Assembly (NCBI GenBank): GCA_019973155.2
Contig: BPQB01000039.1
Span: 1-64,000, forward strand
DNA length: 64,000 nucleotides
Origin: Phanerochaete sordida
Lineage: Eukaryota; Basidiomycota; Agaricomycetes; Polyporales; Phanerochaetaceae
Direction of reading: 5' to 3'
Position 1 is the stretch's first letter. Every line of letters starts with the position of its first letter. Below the pieces are notes generated by a model. That model did not search any database, was not told the origin of the DNA, and saw only the letters and a list, made by a program, of their open reading frames with translations. A program made the translations under genes and the position numbers. Positions 12,063-24,158 of this stretch are shown piece by piece.

Positions 12063-12475
12063 TATCTCGCCTTAACAGCATGTAGCCATGACGTTTTGCA
12101 TTTTGGACCGGAATTGTATGCATAGTAGAAAGCTATGTCGCAAAATTGGGGTCCTGACCGGGTACGCTCGAATAACGACTTCGACCTAGCAGGCAGGCAG
12201 CAAAAGGGATCACCCTTCCGGCGCTCTCCTCTGATTATCATTATCTGGCATCCACTCGCGCCTTACGGTTGTAACTGACGGATTTTATCACAGTTTTCTG
12301 TCTCTGATTGAGCGTACGACGTTCAAACGTTATCTGTACAAGTTGTGAATTGTGGCAATAAAGCAGCTATCTAGGTCAGCACTGCTCTATTGACGCCGAA
12401 CTGAAAACATCGCTATTCGTCCCATCTTTGACTTGCCGCCCACCACATCGTACTCCAACTCTCGCGTGCTGAAGC
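12063..12475. other. Intergenic between WDP3 and WDP4
   Basis: No open frame with features and no obvious TATA box. It presumably carries the WDP3 terminator and WDP4 promoter. Confidence 0.4.
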
Positions 12476-15075
12476 ATGTTCTGGAGCAATCACATCCCGT
12501 CTGCCCCGCACGACATCTATTCATCGAGCTTCGCACCCATTCAGCATGGTTACGCGCTCTGGGTTCCTGAACCGCAAAAGCACGGGGAGCCTCAGATCGG
12601 CGATGTTGGCTTCTTCGTCTCTGGCGGCTTTCACAGGTTATTCAGTCTCGACACATTGGATCCGTTAAGGAAAGTCACGAAGAGGCCCATTCCCTTCGAG
12701 GCCACCGAGCCCCTGCCGCCAGAGCTCCTAGAAACACACACCACGTCTCGAAGACTCGTTGCCAAGGCGCACTGCAGCTACGGCGTGAAGGCCTCAGAAA
12801 CGTCAGGGCAGGTAGACGTGTGAGTCGCTCGTACGGCTATATAGATTTGGATTCGAAGAGTGACGTGGCACGCAGAGGGGTGGGCAGCGGGTCTGCGGGC
12901 GTCGGCGCGAAGTACGCGTGCATCGCGGCGCAGGGCGCGGTGCTCGAGCTGCAGAGCGCGGCGGACTCCGAGGTGCTCTACCGAAACACGCTACTCAAGG
13001 CGTACATACTGCGGAATCACGCGCACTGGGTCGCGTACGCAAGGGAGACGCTGCACCTCGACGTCAAGGAGGAGGAGATCGTCTTTATCTCCGGGACCGT
13101 CAAGTCGCGCGCGGACTGGGCGGTCATGGCCTTCAGCAACACGCTGAGGAGCTACCAAGGATCGGTTAGCGGCCGTGTCTCTGGCGTTGCCGGACTCGCA
13201 GCCGGTCACTCGCATACGTCCCTAGCCATCGGCGCGGAAATGGAGAGGTATGGGGAGCACTACGCGCAAAGTGGCGACCGCTCGCGGCCTGTGGAGAGCG
13301 ATTGGCAAGACCAAAGTATTCTCCTGGAGCGCTATATGGTCCGAAGGTGGCTGCGCGTCCTGAAGAACATGTCCGCCGGTGCGGGATATTATCGACCTCC
13401 CAGTGACCGGGGCGGACAAGATGAAAGCAGGGAAGGGCAAAGCGCGAGCAGCAAGTATCCATACACGCAGGAGAACCAAGTAAAGGCGAGATTATGAGCG
13501 ACCTGATCTCTGTCGCGAGACTGACCTTCCTATAATACTAGAATGGCGACAGCGTGGAGAGTTTGCTGGAGTATATGTTCGAGGTATGTTCGTCCACTTT
13601 CCAACGAATGATAAATGACGCAATCTACCCTTGTTTAGACGGCAGGTGTTGGTGTCGCCATTGCCAGCGATAGCGATATCACGGGAATTATGGTACGAGC
13701 CGGCCAATCAGTGACTTAAACCTGTACTGAAGTCTGCACAGGGCAGCAGGACGGCGATAGATTTCGGCAGCTACCTGCGGAAGGCTCAGCCACCAGTTCA
13801 CGTGGACGGTGCAGGTACACATATCAGCCTTTGTGATTTATTCGCTATCCGAAGCTTACGCAGCGAGTAGTGGGATGGATATCCATGGAGGACGTCATCG
13901 CCAGCGAGCGCAAGCGATTGATTGCTCGTCGCCACATTACCGCGTCGGTCTTGAAAGACTGGCCGAACGCTTCCCAGGATGGCGCAGGCTACCTGAAGGA
14001 CGTTCAGGTGACGTTTGGGCCAGGGTACGCCAAGCGCGATCCCGTCACGATTCCGACTCTGGCCTTCGCCGACTCTGCCCAGCTGTCCAGAGGCGCTGGC
14101 TGCATTGCTGTCTCACGCGACGGAGAGTACCTCGCAGCGTCCTTCGGGAGCAACAGCATCAGCGTCTGGCGTACAAAAGACGGCCTGCGCATCCAACATA
14201 TCCAAGACCAAGGCAGATCCGTGCTCTCCCTTGCGTTTTCTCCCGATAACCGCAGACTTGCTTCCGCAACCGAAGGGAAGCGTCCAGCCGTCTGGGACGT
14301 GCGTACCGGTCGCCGACTTTTTTACCTTGAGGGCCACACTCGCGGTGGCATCACACACGTCGTATACGCGCCAACAGGCCCTTTCATTGCGACCGTCTCG
14401 AAAGAAGAGCAAGCGGTCAGGGTCTGGGACGCTGGTTCAGGCGCATGCCTCAACCCCTATCGCACGCGCGAGGCAATCGACCGCCTCAGCTTCTCGCCCA
14501 CATCCGACCAGCTGTACATCCAGTTGAAGACCCAGTGCGTTACCTACGACCTCGCGATCCAAGACGTCACTGCAAAATACAGCGGCAGCAGGAACAAGGA
14601 GCCGTCATTCGCGCTGTCGTCCGATGGCGACTTCCTCGCGGTTCTCTCTGCCCCCGACATCGTCCAGGTGTACCGGCTGCGAAACGGCAGAGAGCACCTG
14701 CGGATCACGCATTCGAAGGGTCTCAGCGGGCCCCTGGCGTTTTCTCCCAACAGTACGGAGCTCCTGGCATGCTGTCCAGAGGAACAGTCGGCGGTCGCGT
14801 TTGACATGGAAAAGGGCCTCCCATGCTATGTCTACCGCGCGTGCGCCGAGGTTCGCAACGTTTCGTATTCGCAAAACGGCGAATACATCGTGACTGGGTC
14901 GGGTGGGGGCTTAGTCGAGATCTTCGACGCCAGATCGACGTTACGTATAGCCGCGTTCGACAGCGGAAACGTTATGGAGCTTGTGTCCCAGCCTGAGCAC
15001 GGCTATGTGTTTGTCAGGCCGCTCGAGGGTCCCATTTACATGCACAATGTCTGCGATTTGAGTCGCCTCATGTAA
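12476..15075 (+). CDS. WDP4: full-length GDVG-WD40 family protein
   Basis: Six exons (12476-12819, 12876-13479, 13542-13583, 13639-13692, 13742-13814, 13871-15075) give 773 aa. It is the closest relative of WDP2: both begin MFWS, and they share most of the N-terminal domain (GEPQIGDVGFFVSGGFHRLF) and the start of the central domain (GVGSGSAG, KYACIAAQGAVLELQSAAD). The central motif reads EEIVFISGTVKSRADWAVMA. Linkers are NGDSVESLLEYMFE and IDFGSYLRKAQPPV. The propeller exon opens with VGWISMEDVIA, as in WDP2 and WDP3, and carries blades such as VLSLAFSPDNRRLASA and AVWDVRTGRRLFYLEGHT. All splice acceptors are CAG or TAG. Because it is intact, it is the reference for WDP2. The next gene, WDP5, converges on it with 301 bases between stops. 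Confidence 0.85.
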
Positions 15076-15376
15076 TGTACTGCGTCTCCGAGCAGCGCGT
15101 CTCTATCAATAACGCTCTAGAGCTCTTTGGCTTGAATCCTCGCTTGTAATTAATTGGCTTCACCTGCGTCAACCGCTCAGCTCGCTGCAGAAATGTCAGA
15201 TACCGCACGTTTGCCAGGAGGTCTTTGTCGTAGGCGGATACTATCTTGTGCAACTCAAGGCCCGCTGTGGCCGAATTTGCCAAGAGCGCGGCCATTCGGC
15301 ATCATAGATTGGTATGCAACGTACAGAAGATCCGACATCACACGGTCATGGGGGCATCTCGCCTGCGAGATGTGAA
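15076..15376. other. Convergent intergenic gap
   Basis: The 301 bases between the stops of WDP4 (+) and WDP5 (-). Nothing else is supported; it must hold both 3-prime ends. Confidence 0.4.
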
Positions 15377-16211
15377 TCAACTGCCGGGCTTCGTGTCGCT
15401 CTCTCCCTGCTCGACGAGCCCTACAATCTCCTTAGCCTCCACAACGCGCAACGGCCAGAACGGCGCCCTCGACCGCACAACCGCCTTGCACCTCACAAAC
15501 ACGCACTGGTCGACTGGCATGCCCACTCTGGGTCGGCTTGCATAGTGGCGTCCTTCGCGCCGCACGGCCCACTGCCCGTCTGCGCCGGGGCCCTCCAGCG
15601 CAATCGCCCAGTCCGCCGTCGTCTTCACGACGCCCGCGACGAACATGATGTGCTCCAGCGCGACGTCGCGGCCCGTGACCTGCTTCGCGTACCCGTGCCA
15701 GCTGCGCACGTGCTTGAGGATGTACTGGTCGGTCGTCCGGGAGTCGTAGAGGCTCTCGGAGTGCGCGGGGCTCTGCAGGTGGAGGGACACCCTCGCGACG
15801 TCTTCTCGCCTGGCAGCAGCGGTATAAGCCGTAGATCTAGCGAAGCGCGTGAAGCACGTACTTGTAGTCCCCAACCTCGATCGCGAGGACCCTGCGCGCG
15901 GCGTGCCGCGCCGCGGCCAGGCACGCGCTGCGGCTGTCGATGCTGAGCTGCAGGTGCTCGGCGTGCTCGTACGGGGGCTCCCAGTGCGTGACGCGCTTCG
16001 CGCCCGGTGTGGCGTCGACGTTGAGCAGGCGGACGAAACGGCCCCCGACGAAGACGCCGACGTCGCCGACGTGCGCCTCGCCAGTGGCGTTTGGTTCGGG
16101 GTACAGCATCGCGACGCCGAGGCCCAGCGAGTTCAGCATGGACTCGTAGAGGGTGCTGGCCTCGCGCGGGGGCGTGGGTTCTGGGGGGTGGCGGTCTTCC
16201 GTGGATGACAT
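15377..16211 (-). CDS. WDP5: divergent two-domain member without WD40
   Basis: Two exons, 16211-15862 and 15809-15377, joined by a 52-bp GTACGT..CCAG intron, give 260 aa. The N-terminal domain is recognisable but diverged (LYPEPNATGEAHVGDVGVF, GRFVRLLNVD). The central domain keeps HSESLYDSRTTDQYILKHV, EHIMFVAGVVKTTADWA and DQCVFVRCKAVVRS. The intron sits further into the conserved region than in other members: the usual short leader of exon 2 (GLSAKYxC) is missing. Linker exons and propeller are absent and the frame ends in a normal stop. Codon use is strongly GC-ending. It is either a functional short paralog or a truncated gene that kept an open frame. Confidence 0.7.
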
Positions 16212-18368
16212 GGCGGGGAAGAGTCTGTGAACAGATCGTTACTCAGGAACATCGCGAAGCCAGGCTCGGGGCTTACATGAGGTCAGATGCGGAAAGCGTA
16301 GAGCGAGCGCAGGATACAAGTAGGCATCTAAAAGATCAACGCATCAACAGACGAGAGGCAAAATCTGGTCGTCCCGCGGCACGTGAGCGACGCGTCCTTG
16401 TATTCAGTTTGCTGTGCAAGCGTCCCTGACAACGTGCTTATAGAATACTGAGCACAGTAGCAAATAACGTCAAGAACAAATGTACGCACTCGGTCGCGAG
16501 CTTGATTGGACAACAGCCATAGGCTAGTCGATCCTTGATCACAAGAGCTGGATGGAGTTGGTACGTCGTCAGTACGTCCAGATGATCTCCCTGTCGCTAC
16601 ACCGCTCTAGCGACCTCTATCCTACATTTTGTACCTGCAAATTGAAGGTATCAATACATAATAGCGAAGGATACCGTGCGCAAGTATGCGTGAATAATTG
16701 GGCAGGGCGACGCGCTGGCACGCGCGCAGCCCGTGTACCAGGCTGGCAGGCCCAATTCCCGGCACAGTCGTTCGCGACTCGCGAGGCAGTCATCGAGCGG
16801 CGTGGAATTTCAGTGGTATGCATCGAAAAGCGAAGGTCGGGCGAGGTGCACATGCAGGTGCAGTCGGCTCGGGCGCGTGAGCTGAGATGGCAGGAAATTC
16901 GGGGCTGGTAGGCGTCCGGATTCGTCGCTTGGGCGCGATTACGTAAGCGCTTTGTGGCGCCTGTTCCGCCGCCGACCCCCGCCTCGCTCCGATTATGGTC
17001 GACGGGCGGGTTGCCTGACCTCTACCACCATCCACGCACCAACGCCCCATCGACTCCCCCAGGACCTGGCTCAGAGCTCCGAGCTTCGTTCTGATCGCCC
17101 TATGACTCCTCCGAGATCGCCCGTATTCCTCCCGGAATCGTCGGATCCGCCGCCCACCGCGCTCCCTGTCCAGGAACTCCCTCCGCGAGTCGCTGTGTAC
17201 CCTTGACTTCTCTGAAGATTTTCGTTTCGCCCGGAGGAGAGCTAAAACATTAGCTTACGACGCTCACTTTCCGAGATATAGGTGCGTAGTATGCGCATGG
17301 CACTGAAAGCTCCCGCTGTGCGCTGACGACTTCTCAGACAGTGAGTATCGACCAGTGCGAAACCGGAGATCATTTTGGGACGATGAAAGACATACGCCCT
17401 AGAGCATGCAAATTCGTAGTGAATTGGCAGGCGGGTGTGCCTGCGGCTTGTGAGGCTGGTAGGCTGGAGCTGGATGGACGAGACGGGGCGGTGACGAGCA
17501 TGGGAACCAGGTGCGCAACAACGAGAAGACTGGTACACGTGAACGCAGCTTACGAGACGTAAAACTTAGCTGGGGCTGTGGCTTCCTTGTCTTTGTCATA
17601 TGGGACCCGACGCTCGTGCAATCCTTCTCTTCGACGGGACGTCATGTAACCGGCTCCTCGCTTGTCCTTTCTGTCAACGACAGACGATACGACGCGGATC
17701 GGCCCGCAAGACGGAATATCTGCAGTGACACTTTATTATCATCATCGGTGCACGCCAGCTCTGCTTGACTCGCTCGTCAACGTTCCTCAACGTCCAACGA
17801 CAACGCCAACTTTTATCAAATAGAAAAGCTCAGCTTCGCCATCAACATCTACACCTCGGCGCGGCTGCCCTGCCCCATCGTTCTCGTCATAAGGATCTCT
17901 GTCGATTCTGAAAGTCGCGGCCGGCCGTCATATTGCCCTGCTTACAACTTGTGCCTTGGACGGCTGGGCATCTGCTTCCAGACTGTTGTCCGAGGATACT
18001 CGCGAAGGCGCTCGTGCGACTGGGAGCGACGGTCTGCATGTTGGAGAAGCTCGGTATGTCGCCTGATTTTCAATGCAAGAACGGCCCTGCTAACCAGACG
18101 CAATCCGACTAGAGCTCGCCCGAACCCGCTCTTGCTTCACGCCCGATACCTTTCATTGAAGCGACCCATCTGGAGCCACTAGGGTCTCATTCTATGGCCC
18201 TTATATAGCCGCAAGAACATGAACATGCGCATCGTCGGCGGTCTCGTGCTGCAGCGCGTTCGACCGCGCAGACCTACTATGCGTCGCGCGCGTTCTTGCG
18301 CGCAGCATCTCATCTGCAACCTGCTAGCCCGAGATGGAGATAACACGCAGCTGATCGCCAACGCGTCA
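16212..18368. other. Gene-poor region, 2.2 kb
   Basis: Both strands hold only short open frames without motifs or consistent splicing. The stretch carries the WDP5 promoter at its left end. No terminal repeats or transposase motifs were seen. Confidence 0.45.
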
Positions 18369-18731
18369 GATAGAGCACTGAAGACCGTCATCCCTGACGT
18401 CCTGCGATGGGCACTGTCCAGCGACGGCGAGGTTCTTGTGACCCTCCCAGCCGGAGCGCACCTGCAGGCGTACCGCACAAAGACAGCCGACAAGTGCCGC
18501 AACGTCTCCCTTCCTGCGACGCTCGATGGTCCTATCGCATATCCTCCAAATGGAGCGGAGCTCTTGGCCTGCTGTACCGCCGACAGGACCGTGTTCGTCT
18601 TCAACATGCAGGCCGGTATTCAGCGCTGTGTTTACCAGGCGTCGGAGGAGGTTCGCTGCGTCGCCTTTCCGCCAGAGTATCTTCGTCACGCTGGGCCTAG
18701 AATAATTTCTGCCGCTGGTGTAGATTTCTAG
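18369..18731 (+). pseudogene. Relic of a family WD40 propeller
   Basis: The frame at about 18375-18700 translates to a stretch homologous to the fifth to seventh blades of WDP4: ALSSDGEVLVTLPAGAHLQ, then LDGPIAYPPNGAELLACC and CVYQASEEVRCVAF. WDP4 has ALSSDGDFLAVLSAP, LSGPLAFSPNSTELLACC and CYVYRACAEVRNVSY. No N-terminal exons, linker exons or C-terminal signature can be found around it. It is a detached fragment left by deletion or unequal crossing-over. Confidence 0.65.
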
Positions 18732-18826
18732 CAAAAATATACATCATGAGAAACAAACTGCGCGAGTAGCATGAATGTGTGCTGCGCGGCGTGCTCTCTA
18801 CAAACGTCCAGAGCGATGAGGGTACC

Positions 18827-21438
18827 CTATCTCAATCGGAAAACGTCCCCTACATCCCACACACGAACAGCGCCAGGTCCTCTACACGTAATAATCCTTC
18901 GACTATCTGGCAGAAACTGGATTGCTGGCCTCTCTCTGACCTTATTATTAGGACCTCGGAACTCTGCAACAAACTGCACGGACGAGGCTATCCAGACCCG
19001 AATCATCCCTCCGTGGTCAATGCCAGCGAGGAGCGCGCCATCAGGCGAAAACGCCACCGCCATCACCGTGGTCTCCATGCTGACCCTGCGGAGTTTCGTG
19101 CCGTCGGGCCAGGTGCTCTGGAGGAGAATGAATGTGTCTTGCGACGCGATGGCAACACGACGTCCGTCTGAGGAGAATGCGGCGGATGACATGTCCTTGT
19201 TATGCTTGTCGAGCTTGACGACGGCCTTGAACGTCTGCGTGTCGTAGATGTAGGCTGTGCGAGGGCCGTGGTTGACAATGATACGGTCTCCGCTGGGCGT
19301 GAACGAGCATACGAAGTCGTTACGCGATGGGATGACGGCGAGCTGAACAAACGGAGCATCGGCACTGAATACAGCGACTTCAGAGGCCGTCTGGGCGGCC
19401 AGTTTAGAACCGTCTTCCGAGAAGAACACTCTGAGAACCGGATCGTTGAGACTGTACGAAGCCAACGGCGCGCCACTGGACGCGTTCCAGATCTTCACCG
19501 TGGCGTCGCTGCCGCCGCTGGCGATATACGAGCCATTAGGGGAGTAGGCGACCGCGTTTACAGGCTCGCTGTGACCTTCGAGGCAGAGCAGAAGCTCTGC
19601 CGAGACCACGTCCCAGATCATGACGGCTTCGTCAGTCGCACCGGCGAGCTGCCTGCCATCGGGGGAGAAGGCAAGCGCGGAGATTGATGCAGCGGAATAA
19701 TCGGTGATACGTTGCACGCTGAGCCCATTGGAGAGCGTCCAGACGGATATGCAAAGGTTTGAGGTGGATGCCAGTAGCGCCCCGTCCTTCGATACCGCCC
19801 AGACATCGGTCAAGGCACCGCTGGAGAGGTCGCTAAACGCGAGATGGGGCCACGGTCTCGTTCGCGATTTCTCGCCGGGGTCAAACGAGAGCCGTAACCT
19901 CGACATTTCCAGCCGGCCGTGATCCTTAGGCATGCTCTGCGGCCATTTCACGAGATCTGAAGCCTTTATGAATTGGCGTTGAGGGTACCGTAGCCGCTCC
20001 TTTTCGAGAAGACCGGTAAGCGAAATCATTCCACCTGGGCACAGCGTCAGCCTGGAGCAAAACATAAACAATCTTGAATGCACGCACATCCATCCGTCAC
20101 ATCAACTGGCGGCTGGACTTTCCGCAGATATGTTGACAGATCGACTGGGTACATATCTGCCTATAATTGAGGTGAGATTACCGTCGAGGGTAAAGGCTTT
20201 GACACGACCTACCCCAACAATCCCAGTCACATCTTCATCTCGTACAAATGCCATGGTAGCCCCTGACACCTGTGGATATCAATTCTCAGCTGCGGTAACA
20301 GAAGCATATGCAAGCTTCCAACCTCAAAGATGTAGTCCAGCAAGGTGTCCAAGGGATCAACGACCATCTGCAAGGTGGAGAATGAGCTGAAGGCGCATTT
20401 CCGAGATATAGATGATCGCTCACCAATACTCCAGCTTGTTGGACGCGTGTCTCGGCCTGCTGAGATGCGACGAGGTCATCACGTGGACCGCGCTCTTTAT
20501 CCTCGCTATCGGGCAGGCGATCGTGGCCAGCGCCAGCAACGATCTTGTCGGGCAGTATGAGCCTTCTCTTCATCCGCCACCTTCTAACAAATATTGTCTG
20601 GTCCTTCTTGAGAGGTACGAGGGCAGTACCCTCTGACCTGGGATAGAGCGACCCATGACGGTGGATCTTGGGCCCCGACACGACGCGGCTACGGGTTCTG
20701 AAGAGGTCGAGCGAGAAGAAGCCGCTGGTCTGGCCAGAGACACTCATATGTGTGCCCGCGCGTGAGCTGCCGAATGCCATGGCCGCCCAGTCCGCCGACG
20801 TCTTCGTAGAGCCTGACACGAGAAAGATGTCCTCGGGGAGCGTACCCTGCCGAAGTACATCGCGAACGTACGCGTGCCACACCGCGTGCTGCCGCAGCAT
20901 GTAGTCCTTGACGTCAAGGTTGTCGAAGATGCACTCCTCGCGTGCCTCGCTCTGCAACACGAGTAGTGCGCCGTGCGTCTCCTTGCAGGTATAGCTTGCG
21001 CTGATAGACGCCGCGACATTGGAGATCGCGGAGCTGTAGCAGCATGAGCGGGAAGAGCAACGCGGCAGCAGATCTTACTTACACTGAAGCGCTTCCTCCC
21101 GTCTCCCGGTGGTAGACACCCCGACTGCGGTACCGATCTGGGGCAATCGGAGCAGTTCGTCCGTCGATGCGGAATCCGCCTTCCGGCGAGGGCTCTTCCG
21201 GTTCACAAGGCGGCTTCCAGAACGTGACCGCATTGTCGGACTTGGAAGAGTCGATGTTATGCACTCGGATGAATGCTCCTCTGGAGACGTAGCCTATGTC
21301 TCCGATCCGCGGCTCGCCTGTCTCGTGCGGTTCGGGGTGCCAGAGGGCGTAACCGAGCCCGAGGCAGAACAGGCAGGAAGGATATACGTTGTGAGGATGC
21401 GCAGCGTTCTGAGAGCTCTCTTGGTAGGTGTTGAACAT
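18827..21438 (-). CDS. WDP6: full-length GDVG-WD40 family protein
   Basis: Six exons on the minus strand (21438-21083, 21033-20424, 20367-20323, 20269-20213, 20160-20088, 20034-18827) give 782 aa. The N-terminal domain reads GYALWHPEPHETGEPRIGD then GAFIRVHNID. The central domain has EDIFLVSGSTKTSADWAAMA and DQTIFVRRWRMKRR. Linkers encode VVDPLDTLLDYIFE, MAFVRDEDVTGIVG and YPVDLSTYLRKVQPPVDVTD. The propeller has well-formed blades (ISALAFSPDGRQLAGATDE, VNAVAYSPNGSYIASGGSD, VKIWNASSG) and ends FLPDSRRIITCRG. It groups with WDP7 and WDP8 by VYPSCL/F-type N-terminus and GISLTGLL-like propeller start, although it lies 8 kb away on the other strand. Exon 3 is 45 bp, three longer than in WDP7 and WDP8. 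Confidence 0.84.
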
Positions 21439-22726
21439 GGCTCGTTTCGCGACGTAGTAGCCGGCGAGAGACGATGAACAGCGGTGGTGCACGAATGACA
21501 AGCAACGTTGCGGATGCGGAAGGTGTTCCGCGCCTATATCATAAATGGAAGGTATTTCACACGTCTCTCACGGAGTCTGCCTGCGCTCACAGAAGTTTCA
21601 AACAACCCAGGTGTGTCCAAGCCCAACGACGAATATACCGTGCTGTGATGCATATGATATAGGCTTGAATATTGCGTTTAAGTAGTGGGTCTCAAACGGC
21701 GGTCTGAGATTACGTACCTGCGTCGCTCAAGGCCGGGGTCCATCCGCACGCGCTATCGCTATAATACCCACCAAGCCTCAGTCAACTCGCTCAGGATATA
21801 TGGCTATGGGATGTACGTACCAGCGAACAGGGTGGTGAGACGTCGAGGCGAGGATTTTAAATTCGCGCCCACGGGCAACTGCTTTCTTTCCACTGCCTTC
21901 ACCTTGCCTCATGCAGGTGATCCTGTCCGCGCTGGGCGGCGCTGCGGCAGTGTTGAATTAGGGTTACGCCATGGAAGGAGTGCTGCGCCCGCGAAGGGAT
22001 GCAAACACGGCTAGTCCCGGAGGGCGCTCTCAAAAAAGTCTGAGCGCGGAATGTCGCGTTTGACATTCGCTCCTGTCGTCCACCACAACATGGCTCCCCC
22101 GACGGAGATGTATCGTCCACAAGCTGGACGTTATACCTCTACAATGCGACCTGCGTGGATGAACGCCCTGTGTGTTCTGGGCTCCAACGTTCGCGAATGG
22201 TCAGCCCCTGTACGGTGCCCCCACCTTCTCAGACACGCCAACTCCTCTCGAGCAACTGACAAGGTACCTCGGCGGGCATGTGTAGTGTGCTTTGCACCAT
22301 ACCTCTCTACGGCGATCTGTAAGCTTAAAACCTTCTCTCGCGTAGCAACGCTCCCGCTGACTGACAGTGATGTCGTGACGCCACACTTGCAGCCCGCGCG
22401 CGAAGAGACTGGGAGCACTCGGACGCTCTTATGGAGCTGTACTGTACGACATATCCACCAGCGATCTGGCCATATTTCTCCCCGGAGTAGTCGACTTGAC
22501 GAAGGTTTTCGGTTCTGAGCGGCATTGTGGCTTCGCAATGCCGCACGAGGAACCCGTGCGAACAAACCCAGAAATAAAGCGCCCGTAGACGGTGCTTTCC
22601 GCGGCATGAGGCACGATGCGGTCGACAGCGCCCAAACAGGTACTCCTTGTTCTTCACTTCCACCACCCCCACGTCCCCCAGCCATGGCAGAGAGAGCAGG
22701 TGCGCAATATTCCCCATTTTTCAGTA
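21439..22726. other. Divergent intergenic region
   Basis: The 1.3 kb between the starts of WDP6 (-) and the F-box gene (+). Open frames here (up to 200 codons on the minus strand) show no motifs. It should contain both promoters, but no clear TATA box was found close to either ATG. Confidence 0.45.
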
Positions 22727-24158
22727 ATGACACGTCCCAACACGCTGACAGGCAGGTCGAAAGCGAAGGCGCCTGCCTCTGAGGGCATCAAGATTCCCCA
22801 GGAGCTCATCGACCGGATCGTCGACCACGTCGCCGCGCCGCTGCGCGATTCCTCTGGACACCTCATCCTCCGCAAGAATGCGCAGATCGCGAAGGACCTC
22901 TTTTCGCTCACCCTCGTCCCGCGCCTGGAAGCCGGAAGCTCGCGCGTGCTCTTCGGCGAGATGACCATCGGCGACGGCGAACGGACTGTATCTGCTTTTG
23001 CGGGGGCAGTGAAGATCTCTCCTAGGATGGCACGCGCCATTACTTCCCTCATCATCGACCTCGACGACTGCGATGTGTACCGATCCGCGCCGATCGAGGA
23101 CCTCGAGGTCATCCTTGCAAGCCTGAAGGGCCTCGTCAAGCTGCGTATCCACGACAGCCGCGGCAACACGCGCCCGTCGTTGCGGCGACATGGCCGCCCG
23201 GCCGAGGGAGAGGTGGTCAAGCGCGAGGGATTCAAGATCGAGGAGCTCACGCTCTCGTCCCTCGACGTTGATGCCGTCTTGGAGTGCCTCGCGCTATTCG
23301 ACTCCGTGCGCGAACTCAATCTCGAGAGCATTTTCTGCTCGAGCGTCCCCATCTTTGGCTTGGCCGAGGACTACACTCCGCGCCAAATTCAAGTCCAGAC
23401 GCTGCGCGTCACTGGGTGCCACCCTGCCATCGCGGGTCTGCTCTCGAAGGCAATCAATACTCAGTACCCCGTCGAGACCATCGGTCTCTACGACATCTCC
23501 TTCGCGCTTGAGTACAATCCTCTCAGCAACCTCCTGAGGAACATTGGCAAGGACAGCTCGAGTGTGACTCTGGAAGTCACAAACCGTTGGGCCAGGAATC
23601 GTACGTCTTTCGTTCCCCTCATCTTGGTGCCCGCACTGACGTCGCGTCTACAGCTCATAGCGTCCACCCGAAGGTGCTATTCTCTGCGTTGGCTGACTTC
23701 TGGTCACTGAGGACGCTGCACATTTACGAAGACTCGGACGTCGTACGTACCAAAAGTGGATCGTATATGAGTACGCTAACTCAGAAATGCAGGACGAGTG
23801 CGAGAAGCTCCTCTTCTTCTGCCTCATCCCGCATCTCCCGTCCGACCTGCACCGCTTCCGCCTTGTACTGCGCTACTACAAGTCTGTGATTGAACACCTG
23901 CAGTCGAGCGAGATGGTCTTCGCCATCGAGACCTTCCTCGCGCGGTACCCGCGCCTCGCGACGTTCGAGATAACCGTCGACCTGCGCGAGTTTGCGAACC
24001 CGGTCGACCCCGCGACGGAGACGCACGACACAGTCGCAAAGCTCAAGACCGAGCTCTCATACCAGTACCGCGACCGCGTCGCGTTCGTCACGGCGTGCTC
24101 GCCGTACTACGTCGACCTCACCCACCACAAGATCTCGCTCGGCACGCTCGACATGTAG
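22727..24158 (+). CDS. F-box-like protein
   Basis: Three exons (22727-23600, 23654-23742, 23793-24158) with 53- and 50-bp introns give 442 aa. Near the N-terminus, IKIPQELIDRIVDHVA and, about 30 residues later, FSLTLVPRLEAGSSRVLFGEM match the Agaricomycete F-box-like pattern (I/LPxELxDxIxDH...LV...LF). The rest has leucine-rich segments (LEVILASLKGLVKLRI, IEELTLSSLDVDAVLECLA, LRTLHIYEDSD) like the LRR-like part of these proteins. F-box proteins usually link substrates to an SCF ubiquitin ligase, but most of these fungal expansions are untested. The ATG chosen gives MTRPNTLTGRSK; an in-frame ATG upstream at 22616 would add 37 residues that look like leader sequence. Confidence 0.8.

Noticed and set aside
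16212..18368. Transposon in the gene-poor gap
   Set aside because: No transposase, integrase or reverse transcriptase motifs, and no terminal repeats could be paired by eye.
22131..22733. 200-codon minus-strand ORF upstream of the F-box gene
   Set aside because: No recognisable domain; Ser/Arg/Gly-rich; it overlaps the probable promoter and 5-prime end of the F-box gene.
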